Positions 54,292 through 64,000 of a stretch of 64,000 nt of DNA are shown here, in pieces. The translations under genes were made by a program, and so were the position numbers. The notes under the pieces are model-generated. The model searched no databases and was not told where the DNA came from. It worked only from the letters and a program-made list of their open reading frames with translations. Position 1 is the stretch's first letter; every line of letters starts with the position of its first letter. This stretch comes from Brevibacillus dissolubilis (GTDB taxonomy: Bacteria; Bacillota; Bacilli; Brevibacillales; Brevibacillaceae): contig NZ_VCNA01000007.1 of NCBI RefSeq assembly GCF_006170445.1, positions 242,362 through 306,361 of the forward strand, written 5' to 3'.

Positions 54292-56889
54292 TTGTCCCGA
54301 CAATATTGGAGGTTTATCACCATTTTTTTACTGGTGATTGCCCTCATCAATCCGGCAGGCTTTGTCTTCGCTGATGCTGCCAATCCTTCAGACGCCCCAC
54401 AAGAAATTGAGAACGTTTTGGAAACAAAAGAAGTACAAGCTCTCCCTGTGGAAGAGCCTGCGGAGCAAGTGGCTCCCGACAACGTTCCAGACACGGAGAA
54501 GCCGTTTGTAACCGATGCATTCCCGGCTAATGGAGCACAAAATGTATCTGTAACTGACAAAACGATTTTTCTGCTCACAAACGAACCTGTTTTTGTTAAC
54601 GGGCAGAATCTGACCCGTGATAATACCCGAGCAAAAATGTCGCTAACCTATAATGGTACACAGCAAGATTTCTTACTCGCCTACAACAGTTCAACCAAGC
54701 TGCTTCAGCTTACCGTTCAGCCTGGATTTATTGCTCAATCCCAGTATCTTTTGACGATTCAGCCAGATACGTTCCGGGATGCAGCAGGTAATCCCAATGA
54801 CTTGATTACACTGGGCTTTACAACAGGTGTGGACAACACCCCTCCAGGAGTCTCCTTTGACCCGATGAATGGCTCTGTCAGCATGCCGGTAGACGGCAAT
54901 ATCATGATTCATTTCACCAAGCCGGTCACCCCGGTCTCCACGTCCTATCAGAGCTTTGTCACACTCCGGGAGTATACGCCGAACTCTCCAACAGGGACGT
55001 ATGTCGCTTATTCCACGGCATGGAGCAATAACGGACGTACCCTCGTGCTTGATCCGGCACAAGATCTGCTGCCGAACAAGACCTACTTGGTATCCGTGAA
55101 TGCGGGTTTTGTACGTGACAATCTCAATCAGTTAAATAATGCGGCCTATGCCACCTTTACCACGATAGGTGACAGCTTACCGCCTACCTTCACACTTGCC
55201 ATCGTACCTACCGCCAGCACTGCTGCGGTTCCATCTTACAGCAACTTTACTGTGACCGTGAGTGAAGCCGTCACCTTGGGGAATGGTGAGGCGATTACTG
55301 ATGCGACAGCAGGGAATGTGGTGCGGCTGAAGGATTATACAGGCCGTATCATTCCGACCCGTGTGATGTGGGCACCTTATACCCGTACGTTTACCATCGA
55401 CCCGGTGAATAACCTGCGCAGCAGCACCAACTTCACACTGGAAGTCGTAAGCGGTACCCTCAAAGATACCGCGGGCAACCTGAACAGTACCGCTACGTTG
55501 GCGTTTACCACCATGTACGAGCAGGGACCGCCGATCATCACAAGCAGCATCATGAACGGACAGATCAACGTCTCCCCGGCGGAACCGATTGTCTTGTTCT
55601 TTAACAAATCTGTTGTTCTTGCCAACGGCTCTGCCATCACCAACGATAAAGTCGGTCAATTGATCAGCTTAAAAGAAATGTCTGGAGTCAACGCAGCGTA
55701 TACCGCTACATGGGACCCGGATCAACTCAGCATCACGATCACCCCGATCTCCAAATTAAAGACGAATACCACCTACATTGTCAGTATGGAAGGCAATGCC
55801 TTCAAAGATCTGGCTGGCAGCTCCAATCAAGCTTACCGTATTCAATTTACAACGGTAAGTGATCTCAACCAGCCGACAGTGATCTCAGCACCGGAGAACG
55901 GTGAGAAAGCTGTACCAGTCAACAGCAAAATTCACCTGCGTTTCAGCAAGCCTGTCGTTTTGCCGAACGGACAGAAGATCACCGACAGTAAAGTCAAGGA
56001 CCTCGTCACTGTCAAAGACAGCAACCTCCGCGATGTTGCCTTTACCGGTCAGTGGATTGAAGATGAGCGCATTATTGCTCTGACCCCAACCTCCCCGCTG
56101 AAGCGCAATGAAGCGTATACGATCCAAGTCAAAGAAGCGGCTGTCAAAGATCAGACGAACACACCGGTTCAAGGCTATATCGCCAGCTTCAACACCATCA
56201 TGGACACCAATCTGCCTGAAATCATCTCTCTTCCGGCCCACGGAGACGAAGTAGCAGTGGATGAGGAGATCCTGATCGCCTTCAAAGAAGAAGTGAAGCT
56301 GGCCAATAACCGTACCATTACACTTGCCACAGTCCGCTCTCTTGCCAAGCTCTACGATGAAGAATTCAAGCTGGTCAGCGTCGGCTATTCCTGGGATGCC
56401 AAGAACCGTACGATCAAGCTGAAGCCACGTAACGCGCTCAAAGCAAGCAGCACCTACACGCTGATCATTCCAGGTGCCAAGGTGTACAATACCAAACGCA
56501 AAGGGAACGCTGCGTACGTTGCTACCTTTACGACCTCTGGGGAAAGCCTCCCACCGCAGATCGAGATCACACCAAAAGACGGATCAACCAAAGTAGGTAT
56601 CCGTCAAAACATCGAAGTTCGCTTTGACCGCACCGTCACGATGGCCAACGGCACCGAACTCAGCGATGCCCGCCTCAAGGATGCAGTGCAGCTGTATAAC
56701 GATGATGCCGAGCTCGTTCCGGTTGATATTACATGGGACGAGGATCGAAAAGTGATCGTCATCGACCCGAAACTCAACTACCGCCGCAAATCAACCTATT
56801 TCGTAATGATTCCAGAAGGGACGTTCTGTGACCTTGTAGGAAACCTGAACGAAGAGATGATTTCTACGTTTGAGACAGCAAGTGAATAA
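54292..56889 (+). CDS. Secreted protein with seven SbsA-type Ig-like (Big_5) domains
   Basis: 865 residues from TTG 54292, with AAAGGAGAGG upstream. A signal peptide ends near VFADAA, followed by a Pro/Glu-rich linker. Seven repeats of about 110 residues then follow, each with P(P/E)-x-(I/V) near the start, NGAxxVxV, a IxxxFxxPV strand, and an end like (N)TYT(L/I)xVxxGxxKDxAGN...FTT. This is the SbsA Ig-like domain of S-layer and surface proteins. No S-layer-homology or sortase motif is visible at the end. Likely an extracellular adhesin or wall protein. Confidence 0.88.
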   Translation: MSRQYWRFITIFLLVIALINPAGFVFADAANPSDAPQEIENVLETKEVQALPVEEPAEQVAPDNVPDTEKPFVTDAFPANGAQNVSVTDKTIFLLTNEPVFVNGQNLTRDNTRAKMSLTYNGTQQDFLLAYNSSTKLLQLTVQPGFIAQSQYLLTIQPDTFRDAAGNPNDLITLGFTTGVDNTPPGVSFDPMNGSVSMPVDGNIMIHFTKPVTPVSTSYQSFVTLREYTPNSPTGTYVAYSTAWSNNGRTLVLDPAQDLLPNKTYLVSVNAGFVRDNLNQLNNAAYATFTTIGDSLPPTFTLAIVPTASTAAVPSYSNFTVTVSEAVTLGNGEAITDATAGNVVRLKDYTGRIIPTRVMWAPYTRTFTIDPVNNLRSSTNFTLEVVSGTLKDTAGNLNSTATLAFTTMYEQGPPIITSSIMNGQINVSPAEPIVLFFNKSVVLANGSAITNDKVGQLISLKEMSGVNAAYTATWDPDQLSITITPISKLKTNTTYIVSMEGNAFKDLAGSSNQAYRIQFTTVSDLNQPTVISAPENGEKAVPVNSKIHLRFSKPVVLPNGQKITDSKVKDLVTVKDSNLRDVAFTGQWIEDERIIALTPTSPLKRNEAYTIQVKEAAVKDQTNTPVQGYIASFNTIMDTNLPEIISLPAHGDEVAVDEEILIAFKEEVKLANNRTITLATVRSLAKLYDEEFKLVSVGYSWDAKNRTIKLKPRNALKASSTYTLIIPGAKVYNTKRKGNAAYVATFTTSGESLPPQIEITPKDGSTKVGIRQNIEVRFDRTVTMANGTELSDARLKDAVQLYNDDAELVPVDITWDEDRKVIVIDPKLNYRRKSTYFVMIPEGTFCDLVGNLNEEMISTFETASE

Positions 56890-56905
56890 GTAAAATGGGG
56901 AATAA

Positions 56906-56946
56906 TAAAAAGGGTGTATGTCTTTTAGGCATACATCCTTTTTTAT
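56906..56946 (+). terminator. Terminator after the Ig-repeat gene
   Basis: AAAAGGGTGTATG pairs with CATACATCCTTTTTT around TCTTTTAGG. Confidence 0.85.
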
Positions 56947-56995
56947 GGTCAAAAAATGAAGAGATCGTTAAATTGTGCGACTATTCTAATGGCTG

Positions 56996-57024
56996 TTGAC
57001 CATTTTCCTATTTAATGGTACATT
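56996..57024 (+). promoter_or_regulatory. Candidate his operon promoter
   Basis: TTGACC (56996-57001) and TACATT (57019-57024), 17 apart. The 70-base leader has CTTTA...TAAAG and TTAGCA repeats, which might bind a regulator; no T-box or His-codon leader was seen. Confidence 0.6.
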
Positions 57025-57092
57025 TCTACTAATCAATTCGCTTTAGTTTATTAGCATATTAGCAGAGTAAAGCGTTCGGAGGCGAAATTTGT

Positions 57093-58274
57093 ATGGCGAA
57101 GCCATTGGTTTTTGAAAAGCCACTAGGTATGCGTGATATTTTACCGGAGTCCTTAGCCAAGCACCGTAAGCTGGAGAGCGTCCTTCGCGGCTCGATTGAG
57201 AAGTGGGGCTATGAAGAGATCACAACCCCTTCTTTGGAATACTTCGATACGGTCGGCGCTGCTTGTGTCACCTTAGAAGGACGGATGTTTAAGCTCCTTG
57301 ACAAGCAAGGACATACCGTGATCCTGCGTCCTGAGATGACGGCACCGATCGCCCGTGTCGTTTCTTCTTTATATAAGCATGTCCCATTGCCGATCCGTCT
57401 GTATTATCAAGCCAATGTCTTCCGCGCTCAGGAAAAAGAAGCAGGACGTCCGGCTGAGTTCTTCCAGACAGGTGTCGAGCTGATCGGAGAAGCATCCGTG
57501 GATGGTGACGCTGAGGCGATTGCACTTGCGGTTGCTTGTCTGCAGGCCGCACAGGTTCCCTCTTTTAAGATCGCGATCGGCCATGTAGATTTCATCGACG
57601 GGCTTTTGGATGAGATCGTCAAAGACCCGCAGATCCACACCCAATTCCGTGCCTATCTGCATGACCGTGATTATGTCGGCTACCGCCAACTGGTCGAGAG
57701 TCTGGAGCTGTCTGACGATGAACGCCGTCGTCTGCATGCCCTCATGCACCTGCGTGGAGGCAAGTCCAAAATCGCAGAAGCCCACGAATTGACCATCAAT
57801 GGAAAAGCACGCAAAGCAGTGCAGACCATTGCATCATTGTGGGAGGCATTAGAAGCCTACGGTGTAACCGACCATCTGTTGCTCGACTTTAACCTCTTCA
57901 GCAATTTTAACTACTATACAGGTACGATTTTTGAAGGCTACTCAGCAGACCTCGGTTCCCCGCTGCTTGGTGGGGGACGTTATGATACCTTGCTCGAACA
58001 ATTCGGGCGTCCGGCTCCAGCCACCGGTTTTGCGATCAATATGGACCGCCTCAACCAAGTGACTACCCTGACGACCACGAGAACCGAACAGCGACTGGTG
58101 ATCGCATATGCCCCTGACCGCCGCGAAGAAGCATTGCGGCAGGCACAGGCAGCACGCCAGACTGGACGCGTCGTCATTACCCGCCTGTTGACTGACGGGG
58201 ACGTAACCGAATCTCTTAGCAACCAAGCCCAAGATGAAATCATGATTCTCACTGCCGAGGAGGGAGAGGTATGA
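57093..58274 (+). CDS. hisZ: ATP phosphoribosyltransferase regulatory subunit
   Basis: 393 residues, GGAGGCG before the ATG. It resembles the catalytic core of histidyl-tRNA synthetase ([57 protein letters not shown]) but lacks the anticodon-binding domain. HisZ binds the short HisG and is needed for its activity. First gene of the operon; it overlaps hisG by four bases. Confidence 0.95.
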   Translation: MAKPLVFEKPLGMRDILPESLAKHRKLESVLRGSIEKWGYEEITTPSLEYFDTVGAACVTLEGRMFKLLDKQGHTVILRPEMTAPIARVVSSLYKHVPLPIRLYYQANVFRAQEKEAGRPAEFFQTGVELIGEASVDGDAEAIALAVACLQAAQVPSFKIAIGHVDFIDGLLDEIVKDPQIHTQFRAYLHDRDYVGYRQLVESLELSDDERRRLHALMHLRGGKSKIAEAHELTINGKARKAVQTIASLWEALEAYGVTDHLLLDFNLFSNFNYYTGTIFEGYSADLGSPLLGGGRYDTLLEQFGRPAPATGFAINMDRLNQVTTLTTTRTEQRLVIAYAPDRREEALRQAQAARQTGRVVITRLLTDGDVTESLSNQAQDEIMILTAEEGEV

Positions 58275-58930
58275 GCCGTTCCACCAACCTGCAAAAACTG
58301 ACGATCGCCATGCCAAAAGGACGGATCTTCGAAGAATCCCTCGTCTTCTTGGAGCAGGCGGGTCTCAAGGTTACCCAAGACCTCAAAGATACACGCAAAC
58401 TGATCATCCCGGTGGAAGACAGCCACCTCGAATTCATTCTGGCAAAACCGACAGACGTGCCAACCTATGTCCAATACGGTGTGGCAGACGTCGGTGTCGT
58501 CGGCAAAGACGTGCTGCTGGAAGAAGAACGCGATGTCTATGAGCTGCTCGACTTACAGATCGGCTACTGCCGGATGATGGTTGCTGGTCTGCCTGATTTT
58601 AGCCCAAGTGAATATCCGCGCGTAGCGACCAAGTATCCGCGCATCGCTTCCCGCTACTTCCGTGAGCAGGGACAGCAGGTCGAGGTCATCAAGCTCAACG
58701 GTTCTGTTGAATTGGCCCCGTTGATCGGCTTGGCCGAACGTATCGTCGACATTGTCTCCACCGGACAGACCCTGCGTGAAAATGGTCTGGTCGAGTTGGA
58801 GCACATCTGCGAAATCACCACTCGCCTGATCGCCAACCGCGCCAGCTACCGGATGAAGAGTGAAGCGGTGGATGACATCGCCCAAAAATTTTTACAAGTA
58901 ATCCCGAAGAGTCCAGCGGGTAAACGATAG
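58271..58930 (+). CDS. hisG: ATP phosphoribosyltransferase, short form
   Basis: 219 residues. First step of histidine synthesis: ATP and PRPP to phosphoribosyl-[16 protein letters not shown] is at the N-terminus, [20 protein letters not shown] in the middle, and the PRPP loop [16 protein letters not shown]. It lacks the C-terminal His-binding domain, in keeping with hisZ next to it. Confidence 0.96.
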   Translation: MSRSTNLQKLTIAMPKGRIFEESLVFLEQAGLKVTQDLKDTRKLIIPVEDSHLEFILAKPTDVPTYVQYGVADVGVVGKDVLLEEERDVYELLDLQIGYCRMMVAGLPDFSPSEYPRVATKYPRIASRYFREQGQQVEVIKLNGSVELAPLIGLAERIVDIVSTGQTLRENGLVELEHICEITTRLIANRASYRMKSEAVDDIAQKFLQVIPKSPAGKR

Positions 58931-58955
58931 AACAAAAGCCAGAGGAGGAACCGAC

Positions 58956-60236
58956 ATGATCCGCTTTGTGGATGCAGCCAACTTTGATGCCAAGCGCAGC
59001 CTCGACGCAGGAACTGCCGAACAGCAGGCAGCCGTCCGTGCGATTTTGGCCAAAGTAAAAGAAGAAGGGGACGCCGCCCTTCGCTACTATACAGAGACAT
59101 TTGATAAAGTGGCGCTGGAGAACTTCCGTGTGACAGAGGCCGAGTACGACGAAGCAGACGCCCTCGTCTCCCCTGAGGTGAAGGAAGCACTCCGTGACGC
59201 GGTAGCCAACATCCGAGACTTCCACGAAAAACAAAAACGCCAATCCTGGTTCACTACCAAAGAAAGCGGCACCCTGCTCGGCCAACTGATCCGCCCGTTG
59301 CGCCGTGCCGGACTCTATGTACCAGGCGGAACCGCCGCCTATCCATCCTCTGTTTTGATGAATGCCATCCCGGCTGTTGTCGCAGGGGTAAAAGAAATCG
59401 TCATCACCACACCACCAGGACGTGATGGCAAGCTGAACCCAGCGATTCTCTTTGCCGCCCGCCTCGCAGGGGTAACCGAAATCTATAAGGTCGGTGGAGC
59501 ACAAGCGATCGCAGCACTTACCTACGGCACCGAATCCATCGCTCCAGTCGATAAAATCGTCGGCCCCGGCAACATCTATGTCGCTCTAGCCAAGCGCGAA
59601 GTATTCGGTCTCGTCAACATCGACATGGTGGCAGGCCCAAGCGAAATCGTTGTCCTTGCTGATGACACGGCTGATCCAGTCTATGTAGCTGCCGACATGC
59701 TTTCTCAAGCCGAGCATGATGCTCTTTCATCAGCGGTGCTGGTCACCACCTCCCGCACACTGGCAGAGGCAGTCGGACAAGAATTAGAGCGTCAACTCTC
59801 CCTCCTGCCTCGCCGCGACATCGCCGGAGCATCCATCCGTGATTATGGAGCGATCTGCCTCGTGGACAGTCTGGAACAAGGTTTCGATGTGGTAAACCGC
59901 CTTGCCGCCGAGCACTTAGAGCTTCTGATCGCCAACCCATTCGAACATCTTGGCAAAGTGGAAAACGCCGGAGCGATCTTCCTCGGCCCATACAGCTCCG
60001 AGCCGGTCGGTGACTATTTTGCAGGAACCAACCACGTCCTGCCGACCAACGGTACAGCCCGCTTCTCCTCTGGCCTGTCCGTAGACGATTTCATCAAAAA
60101 ATCAAGCGTCGTCTCCTACAGCAAGGCTGACCTCGCCGCCAACGGCCGCAAGATCATCGCCCTTGCCGAGCAGGAGGGTCTCGCTGCACACGCCCGTGCT
60201 ATTCAGGTACGCCTTGACGACTTTTCCAAAGAATAA
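58956..60236 (+). CDS. hisD: Histidinol dehydrogenase
   Basis: 426 residues; GAGGAGG before ATG. Oxidises histidinol to histidine in two NAD-dependent, zinc-requiring steps. GPGNIYVALAKREVFGLVNI and DMVAGPSEIVVLAD signatures are seen, with zinc and active-site residues in SQAEHD, AAEHLELL and GTNHVLPTNGTARF. Confidence 0.96.
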   Translation: MIRFVDAANFDAKRSLDAGTAEQQAAVRAILAKVKEEGDAALRYYTETFDKVALENFRVTEAEYDEADALVSPEVKEALRDAVANIRDFHEKQKRQSWFTTKESGTLLGQLIRPLRRAGLYVPGGTAAYPSSVLMNAIPAVVAGVKEIVITTPPGRDGKLNPAILFAARLAGVTEIYKVGGAQAIAALTYGTESIAPVDKIVGPGNIYVALAKREVFGLVNIDMVAGPSEIVVLADDTADPVYVAADMLSQAEHDALSSAVLVTTSRTLAEAVGQELERQLSLLPRRDIAGASIRDYGAICLVDSLEQGFDVVNRLAAEHLELLIANPFEHLGKVENAGAIFLGPYSSEPVGDYFAGTNHVLPTNGTARFSSGLSVDDFIKKSSVVSYSKADLAANGRKIIALAEQEGLAAHARAIQVRLDDFSKE

Positions 60237-60276
60237 TTTGATCCCACAAGACTTCATATAGACGGAGTGAATACAC

Positions 60277-60873
60277 ATGGAAGCTTTGAAACGTGCCGCA
60301 CGCATTGACCGTAAAACCAACGAAACCGACATCTCTCTGGAGTTTGCTGTAGACGGAGAAGGCTCAAGCCAGCTAGATACCGGAGTGCCGTTTTTGACCC
60401 ACATGCTCGACCTGTTTGCCCGACACGGCTTTTTTGATCTGAAGGTAAAAGCAGTGGGTGACATCGAGATCGACTATCACCACACTGTTGAAGATATCGC
60501 GATCTGCCTCGGGCAAGCCCTGCGCGAAGCACTTGGCGACAAAAAAGGCATCAAGCGCTACGGCAATGCGTTTGTTCCAATGGATGAGACCCTTGCCCAA
60601 GTAGTGATTGACCTGAGCAACCGCCCACACCTTGAGTACCGTGCCACCTATCCGTCCCAGCAGGTAGGCCAATTCCCGACCGAGCTGGTGCACGAATTCC
60701 TCTGGAAGCTGGCACTTGAAGCCCGCATGAACCTGCATGTCATCCTGCACTACGGACACAACACCCACCACATGATCGAAGCGATCTTCAAAGCACTGGG
60801 CCGCGCTCTCGACGAAGCGACTACCGTTGATCCGCGCGTCAAAGGTGTACCTTCCACGAAGGGGATGTTGTAA
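60277..60873 (+). CDS. hisB: Imidazoleglycerol-phosphate dehydratase
   Basis: 198 residues, the single-function form without a phosphatase domain. Metal-binding motifs: DTGVPFLTHMLDLFARHG, YHHTVEDIAICLGQAL and HYGHNTHHMIEAIFKALGRA. It makes imidazole acetol phosphate. Confidence 0.96.
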   Translation: MEALKRAARIDRKTNETDISLEFAVDGEGSSQLDTGVPFLTHMLDLFARHGFFDLKVKAVGDIEIDYHHTVEDIAICLGQALREALGDKKGIKRYGNAFVPMDETLAQVVIDLSNRPHLEYRATYPSQQVGQFPTELVHEFLWKLALEARMNLHVILHYGHNTHHMIEAIFKALGRALDEATTVDPRVKGVPSTKGML

Positions 60874-60874
60874 G

Positions 60875-61495
60875 ATGATCGGCATCATCGACTACGGCAT
60901 GGGCAACCTCTACAGCCTGGGCAAAGCATTGGAGCGCCTGGACTATGCGTATGATTTTGTTTCCGATCCAGCCAAATTCGCCGAGTATGACGGCCTGATC
61001 CTGCCGGGCGTAGGTGCGTTTGGTGACGCGATGCGCAACATCCGCGAAGCCAAGCTCGACGAAGCGATTCGTGCTTATGTACGTACTGGCAAGCCGATCC
61101 TGGGCATCTGTCTGGGCATGCAATTGCTTTTCAACAGCAGTGAAGAGCACGGTCACAACGAGGGACTCTCCCTGCTTCCAGGTGAAGTAGCCCGTTTCCA
61201 AGGTGACTACAAAATCCCGCACATGGGCTGGAATGAACTTCAACTCAAGCAGCTTGCCCATCCTCTTTTAGATGGAGTATCCGAGGGCGATTATGTCTAC
61301 TTCGTCCACTCCTTCCATGTCCGTGTAGCAGATCCTGATGTTCTGCTCGCCACCACCGATTACTTCCAAGACGTGACCGCCATTGTCGGGCGCGATAACG
61401 TATTCGGCATGCAATTCCACCCGGAGAAAAGCGGGGATACCGGCATGCGGTTACTACTAAACTTTGCTAAGCAGTGCGAGGGGGTCCTACGATGA
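60875..61495 (+). CDS. hisH: Imidazole glycerol phosphate synthase, glutaminase subunit
   Basis: 206 residues from ATG 60875, one base after the hisB stop. Class I glutaminase: PGVGAFGDAM, Cys nucleophile in GICLGMQLLF, and His-Glu in MQFHPEKSG. It feeds ammonia to HisF. Its stop overlaps the hisA start (ATGA). Confidence 0.96.
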   Translation: MIGIIDYGMGNLYSLGKALERLDYAYDFVSDPAKFAEYDGLILPGVGAFGDAMRNIREAKLDEAIRAYVRTGKPILGICLGMQLLFNSSEEHGHNEGLSLLPGEVARFQGDYKIPHMGWNELQLKQLAHPLLDGVSEGDYVYFVHSFHVRVADPDVLLATTDYFQDVTAIVGRDNVFGMQFHPEKSGDTGMRLLLNFAKQCEGVLR

Positions 61496-62226
61496 GCTTC
61501 ACGATTTATCCTGCGATTGATATCCGAGGCGGCAAATGCGTCCGTCTTTTTCAAGGGGATTATGCCCAAGAAACCGTATACGGTGAGTCTCCTGTTGAGG
61601 TAGCCAAAGACTGGGTCAGCCAAGGTGCCACCTATGTTCACCTGGTCGACCTCGACGGAGCCAAAGAAGGCAAGCCGCTCAACGGCGAGCTGATCCGTAC
61701 CATCGCCCAGCATGTAAATGTCCCTGTCCAAATCGGCGGCGGCATCCGTACCGAATCCGATATCGTGGAGTACCTCGAAGGCGGCGTTTCCCGCGTCATC
61801 CTCGGCACCGCTGCGATCGAAAACCGCCCGTTCGTCGAAAAAGTACTCGGCCTCTACGGCAAACAAATCGCCATCGGTCTCGACTGTCGCGGCGGCTTCG
61901 TGGCTACCCGCGGCTGGCTCACCACCACCAACATCAAAGCCGTAGACCTCGCCAAAGAACTGATCGAACTCGGCGCAGAGACCTTTATCTACACCGATAT
62001 TTCCCGTGACGGCACACTCACAGGCCCCAACGTAGACGAAATCGTCGGTCTTGCTCAAGCAACAGGCAAACAAGTGATTGCCTCCGGTGGCGTCAGCATC
62101 GTCGAAGACCTGATCGCACTCGCCCGCTATCAGCAAGACGGTGTAGGCGGTGCCATCGTCGGCAAAGCCCTCTACACAGGCGCCATCGACCTCCAACAAG
62201 CGATGAACCGCACAGGGGAGGTCTAA
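61492..62226 (+). CDS. hisA: ProFAR isomerase (phosphoribosylformimino-5-aminoimidazole carboxamide ribotide isomerase)
   Basis: 244 residues from ATG 61492. TIM barrel with [19 protein letters not shown], catalytic Asp at the N-terminus, and the phosphate loops [10 protein letters not shown] and [20 protein letters not shown] carries the second catalytic Asp. Confidence 0.96.
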   Translation: MSFTIYPAIDIRGGKCVRLFQGDYAQETVYGESPVEVAKDWVSQGATYVHLVDLDGAKEGKPLNGELIRTIAQHVNVPVQIGGGIRTESDIVEYLEGGVSRVILGTAAIENRPFVEKVLGLYGKQIAIGLDCRGGFVATRGWLTTTNIKAVDLAKELIELGAETFIYTDISRDGTLTGPNVDEIVGLAQATGKQVIASGGVSIVEDLIALARYQQDGVGGAIVGKALYTGAIDLQQAMNRTGEV

Positions 62227-62231
62227 TCATC

Positions 62232-62990
62232 ATGCTCGCCAAACGCATCATTCCCTGCCTCGACGTAAAAGAAGGCCGTGTCGTCAAAGGTGTCCAGTTC
62301 CTCGGACTCCGCGACGCCGGAGATCCAGTCGAGCTTGCGAAAAAATACAGTGAGGAAGGCGCAGACGAACTCGTCTTCCTCGACATCTCCGCCTCCCACG
62401 AAGGCCGTAAAACCATGGTCGACGTCATCGAGCAGACCGCTGCCAATATCACCATTCCGTTTACCGTCGGCGGTGGTATCAACAGTGTTGATGATATGAA
62501 ACGTATCCTGCGTGCAGGCGCCGACAAGATTTCGCTCAACACCGCAGCTGTCCTGCGCCCAGAGCTGATCCGCGAAGGCTCCACCGTATTCGGTGCCCAA
62601 TGCATCGTCGTAGCCATCGACGCCCGCCGCACCGCAGAAGGCAAGTGGGAAGTCTATACTCACGGAGGCCGCAATGCGACAGGCCGTGACGTGATCGAGT
62701 GGGCACAGGAAGCCGAGCGCCTCGGTGCCGGCGAAATCCTGCTCACCAGCATGGATGACGACGGCGAGAAAAAAGGCTTCGGGATCGCCCTGACCAAAGC
62801 CGTCTCCGAAGCTGTCTCCATCCCTGTCATCGCTTCTGGCGGTGCCGGAGCAGTCGAGCACTTCGCAGACGTCCTCACCGAAGGCAAAGCCGATGCTGCC
62901 CTCGCTGCATCTATTTTTCACTATGACGAAACCTCTATCGCTTCCGTAAAAACCTATCTCAATGAAAAGGGAGTTGTCGTACGCCCATGA
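62232..62990 (+). CDS. hisF: Imidazole glycerol phosphate synthase, cyclase subunit
   Basis: 252 residues. TIM barrel like His[44 protein letters not shown] and [11 protein letters not shown]. It works with HisH. The 3' end overlaps hisI by four bases. Confidence 0.96.
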   Translation: MLAKRIIPCLDVKEGRVVKGVQFLGLRDAGDPVELAKKYSEEGADELVFLDISASHEGRKTMVDVIEQTAANITIPFTVGGGINSVDDMKRILRAGADKISLNTAAVLRPELIREGSTVFGAQCIVVAIDARRTAEGKWEVYTHGGRNATGRDVIEWAQEAERLGAGEILLTSMDDDGEKKGFGIALTKAVSEAVSIPVIASGGAGAVEHFADVLTEGKADAALAASIFHYDETSIASVKTYLNEKGVVVRP

Positions 62991-63628
62991 CCTATGCTAT
63001 TCCCTGGGAAAGCCTTCGTTTCGACCAAAACGGCTTAATCCCTGCCATCGTTCAAGACGCCGCCAGCAAAGAAGTCCTCACCCTCGCCTATATGAATAAA
63101 GAATCTCTCGAAAAAACGCTGGAAACCAAAGAGACCTGGTTCTACAGTCGTTCCCGCCAAGAACTCTGGCACAAAGGAGCAACCTCCGGCAACACCCAAA
63201 AAGTCACCGGTATCCGCTACGACTGCGACGGTGACGCCCTCGTCGTACTCGTACAACCCAATGGCCCTGCCTGCCACAAAGGTGTCTATACCTGCTTCTC
63301 AGAAAACATCCAACTGGGTGAAGAAGCAGCACCTTCACCTGTCCAGGACCGCTTTGCCATCCTTGCAGAACTGGAAAGCCTGATCGCCTCCCGCGAAGCC
63401 GAGCGTCCAGAAGGCTCCTACACCACATACCTTTTCGACAAAGGTGTAGACAAAATCTTGAAAAAAGTCGGGGAAGAGGCAGCCGAAGTCATCATCGCCG
63501 CAAAAAACCGCAACCACGATGAGCTTCGCTATGAAGCATCCGACCTGATCTTCCATCTTCTCGTTCTCCTTCGCGAGCAAAAACTCCCATTGGATGCTGT
63601 CCTCACCGAACTGCAAAGCCGCCGCTAA
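62987..63628 (+). CDS. hisI: Bifunctional phosphoribosyl-AMP cyclohydrolase / phosphoribosyl-ATP pyrophosphatase
   Basis: 213 residues. The N-terminal HisI part has [19 protein letters not shown] and the metal motif [20 protein letters not shown]; the C-terminal HisE part has [20 protein letters not shown] followed by [11 protein letters not shown]. Steps two and three of the pathway in one chain. Last his gene; a terminator follows. Confidence 0.96.
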   Translation: MTYAIPWESLRFDQNGLIPAIVQDAASKEVLTLAYMNKESLEKTLETKETWFYSRSRQELWHKGATSGNTQKVTGIRYDCDGDALVVLVQPNGPACHKGVYTCFSENIQLGEEAAPSPVQDRFAILAELESLIASREAERPEGSYTTYLFDKGVDKILKKVGEEAAEVIIAAKNRNHDELRYEASDLIFHLLVLLREQKLPLDAVLTELQSRR

Positions 63629-63635
63629 CCCGCCT

Positions 63636-63662
63636 GCCACTCTATCACGAGTGGCTTTTTTG
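63636..63662 (+). terminator. Terminator of the his operon
   Basis: GCCACTC (63636-63642) pairs with GAGTGGC (63649-63655), then six Ts. Confidence 0.9.
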
Positions 63663-63692
63663 ATCTTTTTATTAAATGAATTAAATTCACTG

Positions 63693-63722
63693 TTGACTTA
63701 TGTGCATTCGATGTGATAGATT
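63693..63722 (+). promoter_or_regulatory. rRNA promoter P1
   Basis: TTGACT (63693-63698) and TAGATT (63717-63722), 18 apart. Confidence 0.65.
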
Positions 63723-63781
63723 AATGCATGTCGCCAACGAGCGAACAACTAAACAGCAAGCTTAAGTGCTAAAAATAGAAC

Positions 63782-63811
63782 TTGACTTGCGAATAGCGAA
63801 CGTGATATATT
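63782..63811 (+). promoter_or_regulatory. rRNA promoter P2
   Basis: TTGACT (63782-63787) and TATATT (63806-63811), 18 apart, about 105 bases before the 16S gene. A boxA-like antitermination site, TGTTCTTTGAAAACTGAAC, lies at 63839-63857. Confidence 0.75.
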
Positions 63812-63916
63812 TACTACCGTTCGACAAAAAACGATAATGTTCTTTGAAAACTGAACAGCGAAAGCAAATGATAATTCAGCCAAGCAACAAGTTTTTGACC
63901 TAGATCAACTTCAACT

Positions 63917-64000
63917 TTATTGGAGAGTTTGATCCTGGCTCAGGACGAACGCTGGCGGCGTGCCTAATACATGCAAGTCGAGCGAGGGTCTTCGGACCCT
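63917..64000 (+). rRNA. 16S ribosomal RNA, 5' end (cut by window edge)
   Basis: AGAGTTTGATCCTGGCTCAG begins at 63924, corresponding to about position 8 of 16S rRNA, and GACGAACGCTGGCGGCGTGC plus ATGCAAGTCGAGCG follow. The start is set at 63917 by comparison with E. coli numbering; only the first 84 bases are inside. Confidence 0.97.

Overview
The window looks like a chromosomal segment of an aerobic, endospore-former-type Firmicute (order Bacillales, possibly the Tumebacillus/Alicyclobacillus/Brevibacillus neighbourhood; the genus is an inference). The evidence is Bacillus-like gene order around prfB, cytochrome c551, ftsEX, ctp, minJ-like, uvrBA, hprK, an acyltransferase and hisZGDBHAFI; strong GGAGG ribosome sites; a TCT CTT TGA C programmed frameshift in prfB; ARG boxes; and a LexA-type box. 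The right edge enters a 16S rRNA gene.

Layout. 1-5.1 kb is accessory DNA: the 3' part of a repeat protein with a C-terminal SH3-like domain, a HEPN-like protein without an ATG start, and two decayed tyrosine recombinases flanking a secreted protein of unknown function. 5.1-8.7 kb holds a two-component system and prfB. 8.6-13.9 kb, on the minus strand, is the most interesting region: nine tiny genes for 21-23 residue peptides sharing the start MK(I/L)QAKKV(E/D)x(V/I)RTT with variable tails, two paralogous ThiF/E1-type adenylating enzymes with PqqD/RRE-like N-termini, and a membrane M50-type metalloprotease that also has an N-terminal PqqD-like domain. I read it as a RiPP (ribosomally made, modified peptide) biosynthetic locus of the E1/ThiF kind, in two transcription units that each carry their own precursor and E1 enzyme. 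It does not match a named class that I know.

14-30 kb is mostly arginine and carbamoyl phosphate synthesis: argC-argB-argD, carA-carB-argF and, further on, argG-argH, with ARG boxes overlapping the promoters of argC, carA and argG. argJ is absent from its usual place between argC and argB. Between the two blocks lie a 25-residue peptide gene with its own promoter and terminator, a DUF5317-like membrane protein with an HD-GYP phosphodiesterase, and a histidine phosphatase. 30-34 kb has a tandem-MerR regulator divergent from a DUF5701-like gene, an iron alcohol dehydrogenase and a PepSY-type membrane protein.

34-40 kb is the division and cell-wall set: ftsE, ftsX, an EnvC-like M23 hydrolase, a Ctp protease and a MinJ-like PDZ membrane protein. 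40-45 kb has a nitrilase-family hydrolase with two GNAT genes, a zinc alcohol dehydrogenase behind a ribosome-site-masking RNA hairpin, and an orphan flgD with a repeated C-terminal module. 45-50 kb is SOS-type uvrBA. 50-52.4 kb is an agr-type quorum system on the minus strand (agrD, agrB and an AgrC-like kinase) without an AgrA regulator. 52.6-57 kb has hprK, an acyltransferase and a large Ig-repeat surface protein. 57-63.6 kb is the complete hisZGDBHAFI operon (no hisC), followed by tandem rRNA promoters and the 16S 5' end.
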